Assembly (NCBI RefSeq): GCF_005239225.2
Contig: NC_133301.1
Coordinates: 67,001 to 131,000 of the forward strand
Origin: Populus alba
Lineage: Eukaryota > Streptophyta > Magnoliopsida > Malpighiales > Salicaceae
DNA: 64,000 bases
Direction of reading: 5' to 3'
Made by a program: the position numbers and the translations under genes. Below the pieces are notes generated by a model. The model searched no databases. It was not told the origin of the DNA and worked only from the letters and a program-made list of their open reading frames with translations. Shown here in pieces: positions 1 through 12,076 of this stretch (positions are counted from its first letter, which is position 1; the number at the start of each line of letters is the position of its first letter).

Positions 1-264
1 GAGAGTAAGATATTTTTTCTGTGTCTTTTTTTAAAAGAGTCTCCATTCTCTTACTAAAACCTGACATTTTATATCTCAAAAAACATAAAAATATCTATAT
101 AGTATCTAGAAAAAATCTTTTAGCTTTTCAAGGTGGCAACCCTATTTCGTTGTTATCTCTCCATGTAGAATTGTAATAGGTTTGTAGCTTGTAATAATAA
201 AAAGACATTAAAAGGAGAGGGGAAATTAAAAAAAGAGAAGAGAAGGAGAACTTGATTGGGCCTT

Positions 265-394
265 GGCCCAACCGAGAGTTGAATCTCATTAGCTTGTTGA
301 GTCTTGGTTGGGTCGTTGCCAACCAAATGTAAGTCTCGGTTGGGCCTCAATCCAACCGAGTGTGGGGGCTTTGTTGGACTCAGGCCCAACCGAG
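265..394. repeat. Inverted and direct copies of GGCCCAACCGAG
   Basis: The 12-mer GGCCCAACCGAG occurs at 265-276 and 383-394, and its exact reverse complement at 335-346. Degenerate copies lie between them (tggttgggtcg near 306 and tccaaccgag at 351-360). The layout suggests the remnant of a small element with internal inverted repeats. No function can be assigned. Confidence 0.6.
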
Positions 395-396
395 TT

Positions 397-484
397 CACG
401 CTTTCATCTTATGATTTTCACTTTCCTTCCTTGAGTTGTGCACGCTTTCATCTTATGATTTTCACTTTCCTTCCTTGAGTTGTG
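397..484. repeat. Perfect 44-bp tandem duplication
   Basis: A 44-bp unit beginning cacgctttcatcttatg occupies 397-440 and is repeated without mismatch at 441-484. It is followed by a further cac, the start of a third unit. Perfect identity implies a recent slippage or duplication event, or an assembly artefact. Confidence 0.85.
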
Positions 485-1193
485 CACTGATCTTCTTAGT
501 TTAAAATACCCGTAAAACAATTGGTTAATTTCAGTATATACGTTCATATTCTTAATAGATAGATGGATGAATTAATTAATTAATATTTCAGTTTATTCTT
601 GGTTACTTCAGAAATTAATTGCCTCTTTCATCCATCTAGAGTCCAAACGTAACAATACTCCCGTATTTCCACTCCAACAGACTAAACATTAAAAATATTT
701 TCAACAAGCATCCCTTCGTTGCTTAAAAAGTGGTCAAGTATGCATGATTTGCATATTGTTGTCTCACCAGCAAGAGATGCTATATCCCAGGGTCCCCCAG
801 CAAAGTTTTGCTGCCTTCGGATTCATGATAATATCATCGTCTAAAATTAACATTCCAGGTAACCCCATGCATGGTTTCACCAAATATCACAGTATGATTG
901 CAAAACATAACCATTAAATTGGATGGCAGCTGACACTTATGCAACGTCACAATCACAGACAACAAATAATTTAGGAGCTAATAATTAACAAGGAGCTGGA
1001 AAAAAAAAAACATTTCTGATACTTGGTCCAAACTCCAACAGAGAAAAGCGTAGAATTGAAATCCAAAAGATACATCATATTTACAATTAGGAATTCCATG
1101 TTAGTGTGGCTTCCAGGTAGTGCTAACTGAGAATTATTTATGTGACATGGAAATGTGTAAGACCAAAGAGAGAATTCCAGGACTCAAAAGGCT

Positions 1194-2323
1194 TTACGCA
1201 GAGCCTTCAAGCACCTCATAATTAAGTTCCCCCTTGACATCCTTCTCCGTTTCATCAAAGAAGTCCTCACGAGCATTGTCCGCTAACATGAGTGCGACTA
1301 GCCAGAAAAGGGCTGAATCGAGAGAAACAAAAGCACCGCCACCAAGGAGGCCAGTCTTGGCAGTGGGGCATTGATAGTCAGGATCGTGATGAACGGTGCG
1401 GCTCAAGTGAGAGTGCTCTTGAATTGTTGGCCACAATATCAAAGCTGCTGCCAGTCCTGCTGTAAACCTGTTTCAAGTTTCACAAGACCCGTCATTTCAG
1501 AGAAAATTATCAAAGGGATCGACACAATTTCAAAATTTTAATTTGGTGAATTAAGTTCACGGCACAAAAGGATAGACATTTGCCACGGAATAAATAAAGA
1601 AGCGTAGAAAACAATCTACTGGCATGAGTCTAAGCCTATAAAAATCTAATCAAGTTGAGAGATGCAACGCAGGAAACATGCATTTTACTTGCGAGCAGAT
1701 CCACGCTTAGATTGTCGAAATAGTTGGTTTAATTGTTGTGAATTTCAATTGTGTAACCCTCCAAGGACAATACAGGCTCCATGTTAACGCTTAATGATTA
1801 ATTGGGATGGGTCAATAAAGATGGAAGACGAGCACAGCATGAGTTTGATTACACCTGTTGAATGCAATAGAAAAGGGCAAACCCAACAGAGGAAGCAAGT
1901 TCTTAAAAGAAAGACTTACAAAGCAACGTTGAAGAAGATGGTGAAACTGGTGCTCTGAAACAAGGCAGAGTTGGGGACACGTTTTCCTTTGTAAGGATAA
2001 AAGAGAGACAAGTAACCAACAACGGAAGCTGCTAAGAGAAATCCAACAGAGAGAAAGCCCAAGGCTACAGTAGGATCGGATGGATACTTGCAAATCACAA
2101 CACCCTTTCCGGTTATTGCAGTTCCAGCAGAAGGCTACAAAATTATTTCCATGAAAAATAAAAAAACTCAACCAAATTTAATCAGAAAATTACATGTAAC
2201 AAACACATAATAATATAGAATATAGTAGAGTACCTTCTTATTTTCGGCGACAACGCCTAAAAGGAAAGAGATCACTCCAAGAGCCGTGATTGCGAGCGCC
2301 ATATGCTTCATTGTAACAGCCAT
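1194..2323 (-). CDS. DUF1218 four-helix membrane protein
   Basis: Three exons, 2234-2323, 1920-2134 and 1194-1467, join in frame (90, 215 and 274 nt) to give 192 residues. All junctions have GT-AG borders. The first helix (about residues 8-26) ends in the family-typical VVAENKK. Exon 2 carries ICKYPSDPTVALGF and a second helix. Two more helices follow, around FTAGLAAALILW and VSLDSALFWLVALML, and the tail is acidic. Length and helix number fit plant DUF1218 proteins. Studied members of that family influence vascular patterning, leaf symmetry or lignin content in the secretory pathway or plasma membrane; the exact role of this member cannot be told from sequence. The upstream flank at 2324-2700 holds GA-, CT- and TA-rich tracts that may belong to the 5-prime UTR and promoter. 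Confidence 0.85.
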
Positions 2324-2651
2324 TATCTGTTGATGTTTTATACCTGATTTATTTATGCATAGAAGACGGGAATGATGAAACAATTTAATTCCACAGAAGC
2401 AAGCATCATCATCAAAGAAGAAGAAGAAGAAACAGTTTTGTCTTACCTATTAAGTACTGAAAAGATCCGAAGAGAGAGAGGGGGAGAGGGGGAGAGGGGG
2501 ATCTCTTATTAAAATACAGGAATAAGAAATTGATTCTTCTTATCCTTTAAAAGGGTGGCGATAGATGAGAGTTCTCTCGCTCCCTAACTCCTCTTCTTCC
2601 CTATGAATGAATTCTGCGTCTTTGGTTAGGAAAGAAATAAATGTGAAGCAG

Positions 2652-2687
<36 letters not shown>

Positions 2688-3136
2688 TAAATGACACAAG
2701 TCTGTGTTGTCTCTCTCTCTCTCTCCCCGGATCCTCAATTCCTGCCTTCAATATCTCCTTCCTTTTCTCTTTTCTTTACTAGCTCTTCTATTTACACCTA
2801 ATCTCCTCCACCTAATTCTTTTAAGCTTTATATTTTTTTAAAAAAAAAAAAAAAAAACAATAATGTATTTGTGAGGACCTATCCTTGTATCAAATCGACA
2901 CATTAAACCATATTGTAAATATTTTGCAAACTCAACCCTGTCTTCCTTATACTTGGTAATTTGATCAAGCGGTCCTTAGCATCTAAAATGCATTGCAGCC
3001 CTTTGCTAGTTAAACACGTCATCATCACATATATAGCTGTTAAAAACCCCAAGTTGTTATTGGATCCAATTGTTCAGATTAAATGCAATGTTATAAGATT
3101 ACTTACCAAGGAAGGATTCGATTTTCCAATTTAATG

Positions 3137-3176
<40 letters not shown>

Positions 3177-3802
3177 TATATAATATTTCCCTACCATCAT
3201 CTACTGGGCGGAGGAGTTTCCTTAATTTCCTAGCTAGCTGTCATTTGAATAGAATCATTATTATGAGACACACACAGACGCTCGCCCGATCATACAGGGA
3301 TGCATCTAATACATGATCACGTCGATGTGCAATTAATTACAGTTGGTGGTGCTGTATTTTATTTTTATACCCTATCTTCTAATAGGATTGTTTCCTCTCT
3401 ATTTATAGTTTCCATATAAAGAAAAAAAAAAAAAAAAAAAAGAGATTCCATTCCATAGAAAGGATCTTTCACTCTTATCAACAAATCAAAGCTGTCAGAA
3501 CGTGAGGTGAGAGAGAGAGATTCACTGAATCTTTCGCTGACTTTTCTTTTTCTTTTTGTTTGACTCTCTGGTGTGTGTATTAATTAATAATTGATTGATT
3601 GAATTGGACGGCAAGGCAAGGGCTGTGAAACTTGAGGAGAGCTGGCTTAGCTTAGCTATAATCAAATCCAATCAAAACTATGGACCTGTCTTTCAAACAA
3701 GGCCCAGGACTCAACGCCGTGGGCTGCCGCCGCCGCCAGTGTCTGTTTCTTTCCCCCTGCAAGTTATAACTAGAGGACTTCTCCTTTCCTTGTCTTTCTT
3801 CG
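2324..3802. other. Intergenic: promoter flank and microsatellites
   Basis: This holds the upstream flank of the minus-strand DUF1218 gene and the original upstream flank of the SANT-like gene, which the retrotransposon has separated from its coding region. Microsatellites include (TA)n at about 2656-2684 and 3140-3183, and a poly-A run near 2840. The reading frame at 3595-3810 runs into the LTR and is not a gene. Confidence 0.6.
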
Positions 3803-3807
3803 ATCGC

Positions 3808-4175
3808 TGAAAGAAATGCTGAAGGTTACAGAGGCTGAAAACCAAAAAGAAAGAAAGGAAATAAAGAACAAAACGTTTTGGCTGCTTAATCTGCAGTCCA
3901 AGCTTTCTATATTGATTGTCTCGTTAATTTACAATGAAGAAGCAGAAGGAATATATATACAGGTATCAAGGCTGACTCATTAGCCTTTCCCATGCAGAAG
4001 GAATTTGTGCCCACGCACAGTAGCATGGGTAACAGATTTTGTTATAACAATAAAGGAAAGCATAACTACCTATAGCTGTAAAATGAAATAACTGATTGTA
4101 GCTGTAAAATGAAAAAGATTACTAATCATCCTTTTTCTTTTAGCAACATTACATCCTCCTCCTCGTTCTTTAACA
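3808..4175 (-). repeat. 3-prime LTR of the copia element
   Basis: This 368-bp copy matches 8708-9075 at every position I compared, at a constant offset of 4,900. On the element strand it begins TGTTAAAG and ends TTTCA, keeping the TG...CA termini. The last 17 codons of the polyprotein frame, including its stop at 4126-4128, lie inside it. Confidence 0.95.
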
Positions 4176-7100
4176 GCCCCCCGCAAGATGGAGCATAGTA
4201 GTTGACAATGCCCATCTTGGACATATGAGAAGATAATAGATATGCAGGTAAGGCTTTTGTAAACACATCTGCCAGTTGACATTTTGTAGACACATAGGCA
4301 GTTTGGAGGACACCGGCTTGGATGTTGTCACGAATAAGGTGACAATCTAACTCAATATGCTTGGTGCGTTCATGAAAAACAGGATTCGAAGCAATGTGTA
4401 ATGCAGCTTGGTTGTCACAATGCAGCACAGCGGGGTGAGGATGAGAAATATGAAGGTCTGTTAGAAGGAAACGCAGCCAAGTAATTTCAGAGCTAGTGAT
4501 GGCCATGGCACGATACTCAGCTTCTGCTGACGAGCGAGAGACCACAGATTGCTTCTTGGATTTCCAAGAGATTAAAGAGGAACCAAGGAAGATGCAGAAA
4601 CCAGACACAGAACGTCTAGTATCAGGACAAGATGCCCAATCGGAATCACAATATGTTGTGATATCCAGATTATTTGCTGAAGAAAAGAAAAGACCCTGGC
4701 CTGGAGCCCCTTTGATGTATTTCAGGATTTTGAAAGCTGCAGCTAAGTGAAAATCAGTAGGATGATCCATGAACTGGCTGAGAATTTGGACACTATAAGA
4801 AATGTCTGGCCTCGTGATGGTTAAGAATAGAAGTTTTCCAACCAGCTGCCTGTAATATGTAGCATTAGATATAGGATTGCCCTCCTCTTTACTGAGCTTC
4901 AAGTTCTGATCCATAGGAAGCTTAGAAGGTTGAGACCCGAGAGTGCCAAAGTCAGCAAGAATATCTAAAGCATATTTTCTTTTACAAATCTATATGCCTT
5001 GTGAATTGCGGGCAATTTCAAGTCCTAGAAAATACCGTAATTGGCCCAAGTCTTTGATTTTGAATTGCTTGTTGAAAAAGACTTTAAGATCTTTAACAAC
5101 AGCAGGAGAGTTACTGGCAACAATAATATCATCGACATATACTAGTAAGACTGTAAATGATCGACTATCTTGCTTGATGAACAAACTATAATCTGCCTTG
5201 GACTGATAAAAACCGAACTGAAGTAGAGAGGTAGAAAATTTTGAGTACCATTGGCGTGAGGCCTGCTTTAACCCGTAAAGACTTTTAAGCAATCTACAAA
5301 CTTGATGAGGATGACCATGAGTGTATCCAGGAGGACGTTTCATGTAGATTTCTTCCTGTAAATCGCCATGAAGGAAGGCGTTGTTGACATCAAACTGATA
5401 CAAGCCCCAACCTTTCACAGCTGCTATGGCGAGGAGGCAACGTACTGTAACAAGTTTAGCAACAGGAGAGAAAGTTTCGTGATAGTCAATACCTTCTTCT
5501 TGAGTGTAACCCTTGGCCACTAACCTTGCCTTATACCTTTCAATGCTGCCATCAGAATTGTATTTGATTTTATAGACATATTTGCAGGCAATAGGTCTCT
5601 TGCCAATAGGCAGATCAGTCATGATCCATGTTTGGTTATCCTCCAGAGCTTTCAATTCATCTTTCATGGCCATGCACCAATGAGGATCATTAATAGCTTG
5701 AGCATAGGTTTGTGGCTCGGTGTGAGAAGAAATTGAAGCAGAGAATGCTTGAAAAGGTAAGGAGAATTTACTGTATGCAAGATATTTACTCAAAGGAACT
5801 GTGTTACCTGAAGGAGCCTCAGTTGTGGTGTCTTGGATTGGATTGGATGAATTGAAGGAAGCCAGTTGACAATGAAAATCCTGCAAGTATTTGGGAGCCT
5901 GTTTCGGTCTATCAGATTTGCGAACAGGAAGGTGAGATGGAGAAGTGTGTGAAATGGGAGGTGAAGAGGAATCAATATCTAAGGATTGTGAGTCAGGTGA
6001 AATAGTTGGGGTTGAAGATAAGTTTGTGGAAGTGGAAGGTGAAGGAGAAGTGTCAGGAATAGAATTTGGAAAAGGTTCTAAAATGGAAAAAGAACTAGGA
6101 ACAGAAAACTGAGGTGAAGTAAGAGGAGGCAGAGTATCAGAATGGAGAGAGTTGGGAATAGGTAGGTTGAAAGGAAAAATTTGTTCGTGAAAAACCACAT
6201 CTCTAGATAAAAGAATTTCACGTGTTTCCAAATCTATCAATTTATAGCCTTTGACCCCAAAAGGATAACCAAGAAAAACACACTTTCTAGCCCGAGAATC
6301 AAATTTCTTTCTGCCCTGACCTATAGTAGTTGCAAAGCAAAGGCAGCCAAAGACCCGTAGGTGGTGATATGTGGGACTAGTGTGAAAAACTACCTCATAA
6401 GGTGTTTGATTGTGTATTAGAGGAGTAGGAATACGGTTGATAATGTATGTGGCAGTGAGGACACAATCATTCCAGAACTCAAGAGGTAAACCAGCTTGGA
6501 ATCTAAGAGCTCTAGCGATATTTAGGATATGTTGATGTTTTCTTTCAACTATGCCATTCTGCTGGGGAGTTTCTACACAGGTTCTTTGGTGAATGATGCC
6601 ATTTGTATGGAAAAAATCTTGCATGTGGAATTCGGCCCCATTGTCACTTCTTAGATACTTAACTTTAGCTCCAAATTGAGTGTGAATAAGATTGCAAAAG
6701 GATTCTATAAATTTACGTGTGTCTGACTTATGGCTGAGCAAATAGACCCAGGTACTACGAGACAAGTCATCAACAATGGTTAAGAAGTATTTACTCCCGT
6801 CATAAGCTTCAACAGAACATGGTCCTCATAGATCACAATGTATAAGTTCAAAATTGGAAGAAGATTGATGCAGGCTGAGATTAAAGGGGAGTTTATGCTG
6901 TTTTGCTAATGGACAAATTGAACAAGGAGCTGTATTAATAGTAGAACGTGGAGTTTTGATTACAACAGGATCTTTAATTAACTGTAATCTGGAATTGAAG
7001 ATATGGCCAAGGCGATAATGCCATAGATCAAAAGGATGAGTGTTTAATGTGGTATAAACAGAATGCAGATGGTGATTGTCAAAATACTTGGATAGTTTGC

Positions 7101-8676
7101 ACATCAAGGCATCTGGAGATACTTCAACATGCTTAAGATGGTAGAGACCATGCTTCATTTCACCCAATCCAATCGTCGTCCATGACATGAGGTCCTGCAG
7201 AAAACAAGCAGTGGAAAGGAAGACAAAAAAACAAGAAACATTTCTGGTTAATGTTGGAGCCGAAAGAAGGTTGAAAGTAAAAGAAGGAACACACAAAACA
7301 TTCTCAAAAGTGATCAATGTGGAGAGTTTGACTGTTCCTATGTGTGTGACTGGAACTTCTTGGCCATTTGGAAGTTCAACATTATAGGACACAGTAGCTG
7401 TTATTGCTGTAAAAAATATGGTGCTGCAGATCATATGATCTGTAGCTCCTGTGTCTATGATCCAAGGAACATTATTGATATCAAAAGATTTATGAGAGTA
7501 AGCAGAGAAGCAAGTTGTGATACCAGACATTGATGGTAGACTCGTAAAGTTGGCCATTGGAGAAGGTGTGGCAGCTGGACTTTGTTTTTCATGAAGCAAC
7601 TGCAATATTTTTTGATACTGATGTGAGATCAAATTCATCTTGTCAACTTGAGTCTGAGGTAGATCTTCAGCTATAGTGACGTTGGATTGTCTGGTATGCA
7701 TGTTTGGCCGTCTTCCCTTATTATGTAATTTATGACCAGGAGGATAGCCTATCAACTTGTAACATTTTTCTGCTAAATGTCCACTCATATGGCAATGGCT
7801 GCAAGTAGGCGGTGTAGCATTTCCTGCCTTAAAACAGTCTTCTAAGAGATGTCCTTGAATCTTGCAATGTGGACAGTAGGGTCTGTTAAATGACCTGAAG
7901 GTTGTGGAGGTGTTTTTGGCAAGAAAAGCCATTGACTCAGGAGCAGACGTATGAGATAACATTTGGTGTTGTTTCTCCTGTTGTTGAATAAGAGAAAAAA
8001 CTTTGCTGACTTGTGGTATGGGATCCATCAACATGATCTGATCTCTCACATTAGAATATGTATCGTTTAGACCCATGAGAAACTGGATTACACAATCTTG
8101 TTGGTATCGATCAATCAACATTTTCATCTGTCCACAGGAACACTCTGGCATGGGACAATGTAAGGTTAATTCATCCCAAATTGTTTTAAGCTTCCCATAA
8201 TAAACACTGACTAAATCATTTCCCTGATTTAAGTTGGCTAGAGCTCCTTTAAGTTGAAATATTCGTGGACCATTTTGCTGGGTAAGTCTCTCACAGAGTT
8301 CATTCCAAATCTCATAGGCATTATCAACAAGAATGAAAGAAGACTTTACTGAAGGACTTACAGAATTATGAATCCATGAAACAATCATGTCATTGCATCT
8401 TTCCCACGCTTCTAGAAGGGGATCATTGGGGTCTGAAGGTTTTGTGATACTGTCATCAACAAAACCAAGTTTGTTCTTGGCTCTAAGGGCTCTCTTCATG
8501 GCTCTTGCCCAAGTAACATAGTTTTCTGTGGTTAAGGGATCAGTTACCAAACCAAGAACTGACGTATCTCCATGATCAAGTCGATATGGATTGTTTGGGT
8601 CAGAGAGGTTATGGAAACGTGAGGTTGATTTTGTAGTGAATGGTGGTATTTGTTGGTTTTCAGCATCTTTTTCCAT
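4126..8676 (-). pseudogene. Copia gag-pol polyprotein with two nonsense codons
   Basis: One frame of 1,517 codons runs from ATG at 8676 to the stop at 4126-4128, broken only by in-frame TGA at 6826-6828 and TAG at 4990-4992. The gag part carries two CX2CX4HX4C zinc knuckles (residues 268-281 and 292-305). The protease has IIDTGATDHM (Asp about 408). The pre-integrase zinc region has WHYRLGH and CSICPLAKQHK. The integrase core has HCD, RSDNGAEF and IVERKH. Reverse transcriptase has YVDDIIVAS, and RNase H has [15 protein letters not shown] and [10 protein letters not shown]. The TGA falls right after the first integrase Asp, where the family usually has Trp. The TAG lies between reverse transcriptase and RNase H. 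Everything else is open, so loss of coding capacity is recent or was inherited from a defective source. Confidence 0.93.
4176..4185 (-). other. Probable polypurine tract
   Basis: On the element strand a GCGGGGGGC run directly precedes the 3-prime LTR, where plus-strand priming is expected. It is short and ends in C, so the assignment rests mainly on position. Confidence 0.55.
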
Positions 8677-8695
8677 TTTTAGTTAAAGAACCGAA

Positions 8696-8707
8696 GCTCT
8701 GATACCA
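8696..8707 (-). other. Primer-binding site, initiator Met-tRNA type
   Basis: The minus strand reads TGGTATCAGAGC directly next to the 5-prime LTR. This is the classic plant copia site complementary to the 3-prime end of the initiator methionine tRNA. Confidence 0.9.
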
Positions 8708-9075
8708 TGAAAGAAATGCTGAAGGTTACAGAGGCTGAAAACCAAAAAGAAAGAAAGGAAATAAAGAACAAAACGTTTTGGCTGCTTAATCTGCAGTCCA
8801 AGCTTTCTATATTGATTGTCTCGTTAATTTACAATGAAGAAGCAGAAGGAATATATATACAGGTATCAAGGCTGACTCATTAGCCTTTCCCATGCAGAAG
8901 GAATTTGTGCCCACGCACAGTAGCATGGGTAACAGATTTTGTTATAACAATAAAGGAAAGCATAACTACCTATAGCTGTAAAATGAAATAACTGATTGTA
9001 GCTGTAAAATGAAAAAGATTACTAATCATCCTTTTTCTTTTAGCAACATTACATCCTCCTCCTCGTTCTTTAACA
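8708..9075 (-). repeat. 5-prime LTR of the copia element
   Basis: This is the partner of 3808-4175. Its transcription direction is leftward, away from the SANT-like gene whose ATG lies 40 bp beyond the LTR. Any promoter effect on that gene would need antisense or bidirectional LTR activity. Confidence 0.95.
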
Positions 9076-9115
9076 ATCGCTCAAATTCAAATTAACAAAA
9101 ACTCACTCCCTCACC

Positions 9116-12076
9116 ATGCCAATACATACAAGAAACTCAAAAAATCTGGCTGAAAAAATTCACAATGATTTCCTTTCCCCACAAAAACAGAACCCCGCTG
9201 GAAAAAGATCCCTAGTTTGTGGCATTTCCCATTCTGGCTCTGGCTCTAGGTCCGCAAAATTCCCTTTCTTTCGTAACAATGTGGTCGGTGTCCGTGAGGT
9301 TTCAACTCCTAGGCGATCTCTGTTGCAGGACCCAAATACAAACCAACTTTTCAACAACAAGACTAGTAATTGCAAGTCTAATGATGACGGGGTTTCGTCT
9401 TCGAATAAAGTAAAAGGTGAAGTGGAAACCAGTAATAGGAGGGGTGTTATTATTGGACTTAAAGCATCCGAAGCAAGAGTGAGTGTTGTTGGTATCTGTG
9501 AAACCAAGAAACTAGAGATTGCTACTGCTGATAATAATAATAGGAAAAGAGAGAGAGCAGAGGGAGCTAATAAACGGGCTGTTGAAGGGTGGACAAAGGA
9601 TCAGGAAATGGCTTTGCAAAGAGCTTTCTTTACAGCCAAGCCTATCCCTAATTTCTGGAAGAAGGGTTTCTAAGCTGGTAATTTTCTTTTCTTTTCTCTT
9701 TTGCTATTTTCTGCTTCTGCTGATATTCTTTTACCCTTCCTTTACTGTGTTTAATCATATGATATCATTGTTTCCTTAAAAAATACAATTTGAATTACAA
9801 GATGGTTACTTTAGATGGGATGGTACTATGTATATTATGCATATTTAAGATGCTTTGGCACTAGCATAACTTGGAAGCTTAGGTTTCTAGAAAACCGTAG
9901 CATGAAAAAAAAAAAGTGCAAATTTTTCTCTTGAGGTTTCCTGTGAAAGAACTCTTGCAATTTTGAGTTCAAATTACTGTCATTCTAGGCAGTGAGAGTA
10001 TAGTTTGCATGCTTCAATCTTCACGTACTTTTTTATTTCATACATCAATCACAATATCCCTGGGATTAAAATGATGATGGTATGTGCTTTAATCTATTCT
10101 TAACAGCCAATGGAAAAGAGATTGGTTTATGATTTAAAGTAGGAAAACCAGAGACAAACCATTATAGAGAATATAAATTTGTATGTTTTCTGTGTTATAA
10201 CATTACAGTGCATTATGCTAATGTATTGATTCTATTATTGCAAAAAATAAGTGCAGGTATGGGTGATTTACCTGGCTTGGATTTAAACAATTTCATGGTT
10301 TAATCTTTATTCTTATATTTCTCACTCTACTTTAGCTATCAAAATTAAATCAATTTTGGATAGAAATCTTTCTGACTTTGTTGCCACTAGCTGAACTATA
10401 TGGCTATCAGTAAAAATTTCAGAACTCTGTTCCCTTATATATTTTCATTTGGTAAGCTCCACTGCCTCTATGGTATCTATTGAAGTCGGCAGCATCTGCT
10501 ATTGCCCATATGAGCTTAGACTAGCTGAAAATTCTCCAAGTGATCGGTACTAAAGAGCTTCATTTGAGAAATTTCGAGACTAGGTCATTTGTTTTCTTCT
10601 ATCTTTTGTTCAAAATAATATTTAGTCATATAATAATTTCTAGAATTTTTTTTTTTCTGAACTCAATGAATAAACTGTGGCTACTTATTATACTTCACAA
10701 TTAATAAAATCTTTAACTCGTGTCATGCTGCATAGCCAATCATAATATCAACAGCTGCTTTCAGAGCTTTGCATCAGCTTTTCTACACACCGTTACCTTT
10801 TGTATAATCACGCAAGTGAAAATTAAAGAATGACATTCTTTCACTGCAAGAATTAGTCAGTATTCAATTGTTATAAAGCACAGTGATGCATTCGTTGCTT
10901 GCAATATTTTGTTAATATAATTTTCAGATATTGCGTGTAGTTGATGATCTGTAAAATATTTTTTATCTTCATACACCATCTGGAGTCAGATAGCCTATTT
11001 CCTCCTGACTCCACATGATCGCATTTACCACTTTAAAAGTGAAGGTCATTGTATCCAAATGCAGGCAACTATGTTGTTTGTTTTATCAGCTGGCAGAATG
11101 TGCCCCCCAGCAATGCCCAGGCACTGTCGTTGGTTGTTCCTAAAGGTTAACTGTGGGCTTTCTTATATCCCATGTCAAAGGGTAGTCTTGTCTTTTATTG
11201 AATTGGGAGTGGTAATTTTGTGTCCTTTTATATGTGGAAGGCAGTTTCTATCTATAAGCTTCTCTTAAAAGAGCACCAACTGTGAGCTTTATATTAACAT
11301 GTGCATGAAATTAATTGCAGGTTCCTGGAAAGTCTGCACAGGATTATTTTGACAAAGTTAACTCTGACCACATGACTCTACCCCAAACCTTCCCGCGATC
11401 AAGGGCTAAGAGAATAAACTCATCACCGCTTGAATGTTTTTCAATCTCTGTTAGTAAACTGCTTAATCCCTCTGGCCCAAAGAATAAAAGATTGAGTTGT
11501 AAGCAGAAGAGTCATCTTGCACATAAAAATGTTAGAGAGTTATTGCAAAAGCAGAATCAAGTGAACCGAGATTATGAAGCAGACTTGTTCTCCATTCTTG
11601 AACCCAAACAGAATTCATCTATGCAAGATTCTAAGCTGGCTGTTGAAATTTCAACCCCAGAGCATTCACAAGAAAAACTGGGTTTTCTTCACAAACTCCA
11701 TGATAGTTCTTCTGACCATAGAAGGCCCCTTTTGAGATTGAGTTCATGTGGGATAGATATTGTAAGTCCCCCAGTACTGAAGCAGGTGAAAAACAAGGCT
11801 TTACATGAGAAATATATTGACCAATTACACTGCAGAGAAGCTAAGAGAAAAGCAGCACTAGCACGGGCAGGAAAATCTGTTGCAGGAAAAGAGAATAGGG
11901 GAGAGATCAATGTTCAGAAAATAGATGTGGTTAGAGCTGCAAAAAATGCCCTAGTTTTGGATGTAAGAGATGCTATTTATCGGCTCCAAGATGTACAAAC
12001 TAATGCCAGCAGCTCTTCCAATTTTCATGATAATGGTGTTGGGAGTGATGATGATGGAGGTGAAAGCGTTCTCTGA
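9116..12076 (+). pseudogene. SANT/Myb-like nuclear protein gene with frameshift
   Basis: Exon 1 is 9116-9677 and exon 2 is 11321-12076, with a GT-AG intron between. Exon 1 encodes a basic, low-complexity N-terminus and the start of a SANT/Myb-like motif from about residue 159 (WTKDQEMALQRAFF, then NFWKK). The motif continues in exon 2 with VPGKSAQDYFDKVNSD. Exon 2 also has PRSRAKR, an acidic EADLFSILEP stretch, a basic region around REAKRKAALARAGK and an acidic tail. A run of three G at 9664-9666 has one base too many. As read, the frame stops at residue 185, just before the intron; one G fewer would join the exons in phase and give about 438 residues. The likely role is chromatin or DNA binding in the nucleus. 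The stop TGA is followed by G and GTAAGT, so a 3-prime UTR intron is possible. It is either a damaged allele or a sequence error. Confidence 0.7.

Larger units (their letters stand above)
1..1193. other. Intergenic stretch with short repeats
   Basis: I see no credible gene here. The short reading frames on the minus strand at 128-389 run through the repeat motifs listed separately and have no recognisable domain. The stretch from about 490 to 1190 is AT-rich and unremarkable; its right end is probably the 3-prime flank of the DUF1218 gene. Confidence 0.6.
3808..9075 (-). mobile_element. Ty1/copia LTR retrotransposon, full length, disabled
   Basis: The 5,268-bp element is bounded by two 368-bp LTRs (3808-4175 and 8708-9075) and flanked by the 5-bp duplication ATCGC at 3803-3807 and 9076-9080. 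It reads on the minus strand, so the right LTR is the 5-prime LTR. Domain order is gag, protease, integrase, reverse transcriptase, RNase H, which is diagnostic of copia. The primer-binding site matches the initiator methionine tRNA type, and a G-rich tract precedes the 3-prime LTR. I compared the two LTRs line by line and found no difference, so insertion is recent. The internal frame carries two nonsense codons, so this copy cannot make a full polyprotein. Confidence 0.97.

Noticed and set aside
4496..5191. Plus-strand open frames inside the retrotransposon
   Set aside because: They are antisense shadows of the reverse transcriptase and RNase H coding sequence, with no family features.
6826..6828. 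Stop between the two large copia frames as a programmed gag-pol boundary
   Set aside because: The frame is the same on both sides, and the stop falls inside the integrase core, after the zinc region, not at the gag-protease junction. A nonsense mutation explains it better.
9160..9507. 115-codon minus-strand frame over the SANT-like exon 1
   Set aside because: It overlaps the better supported plus-strand exon; composition is a by-product of the opposite frame.
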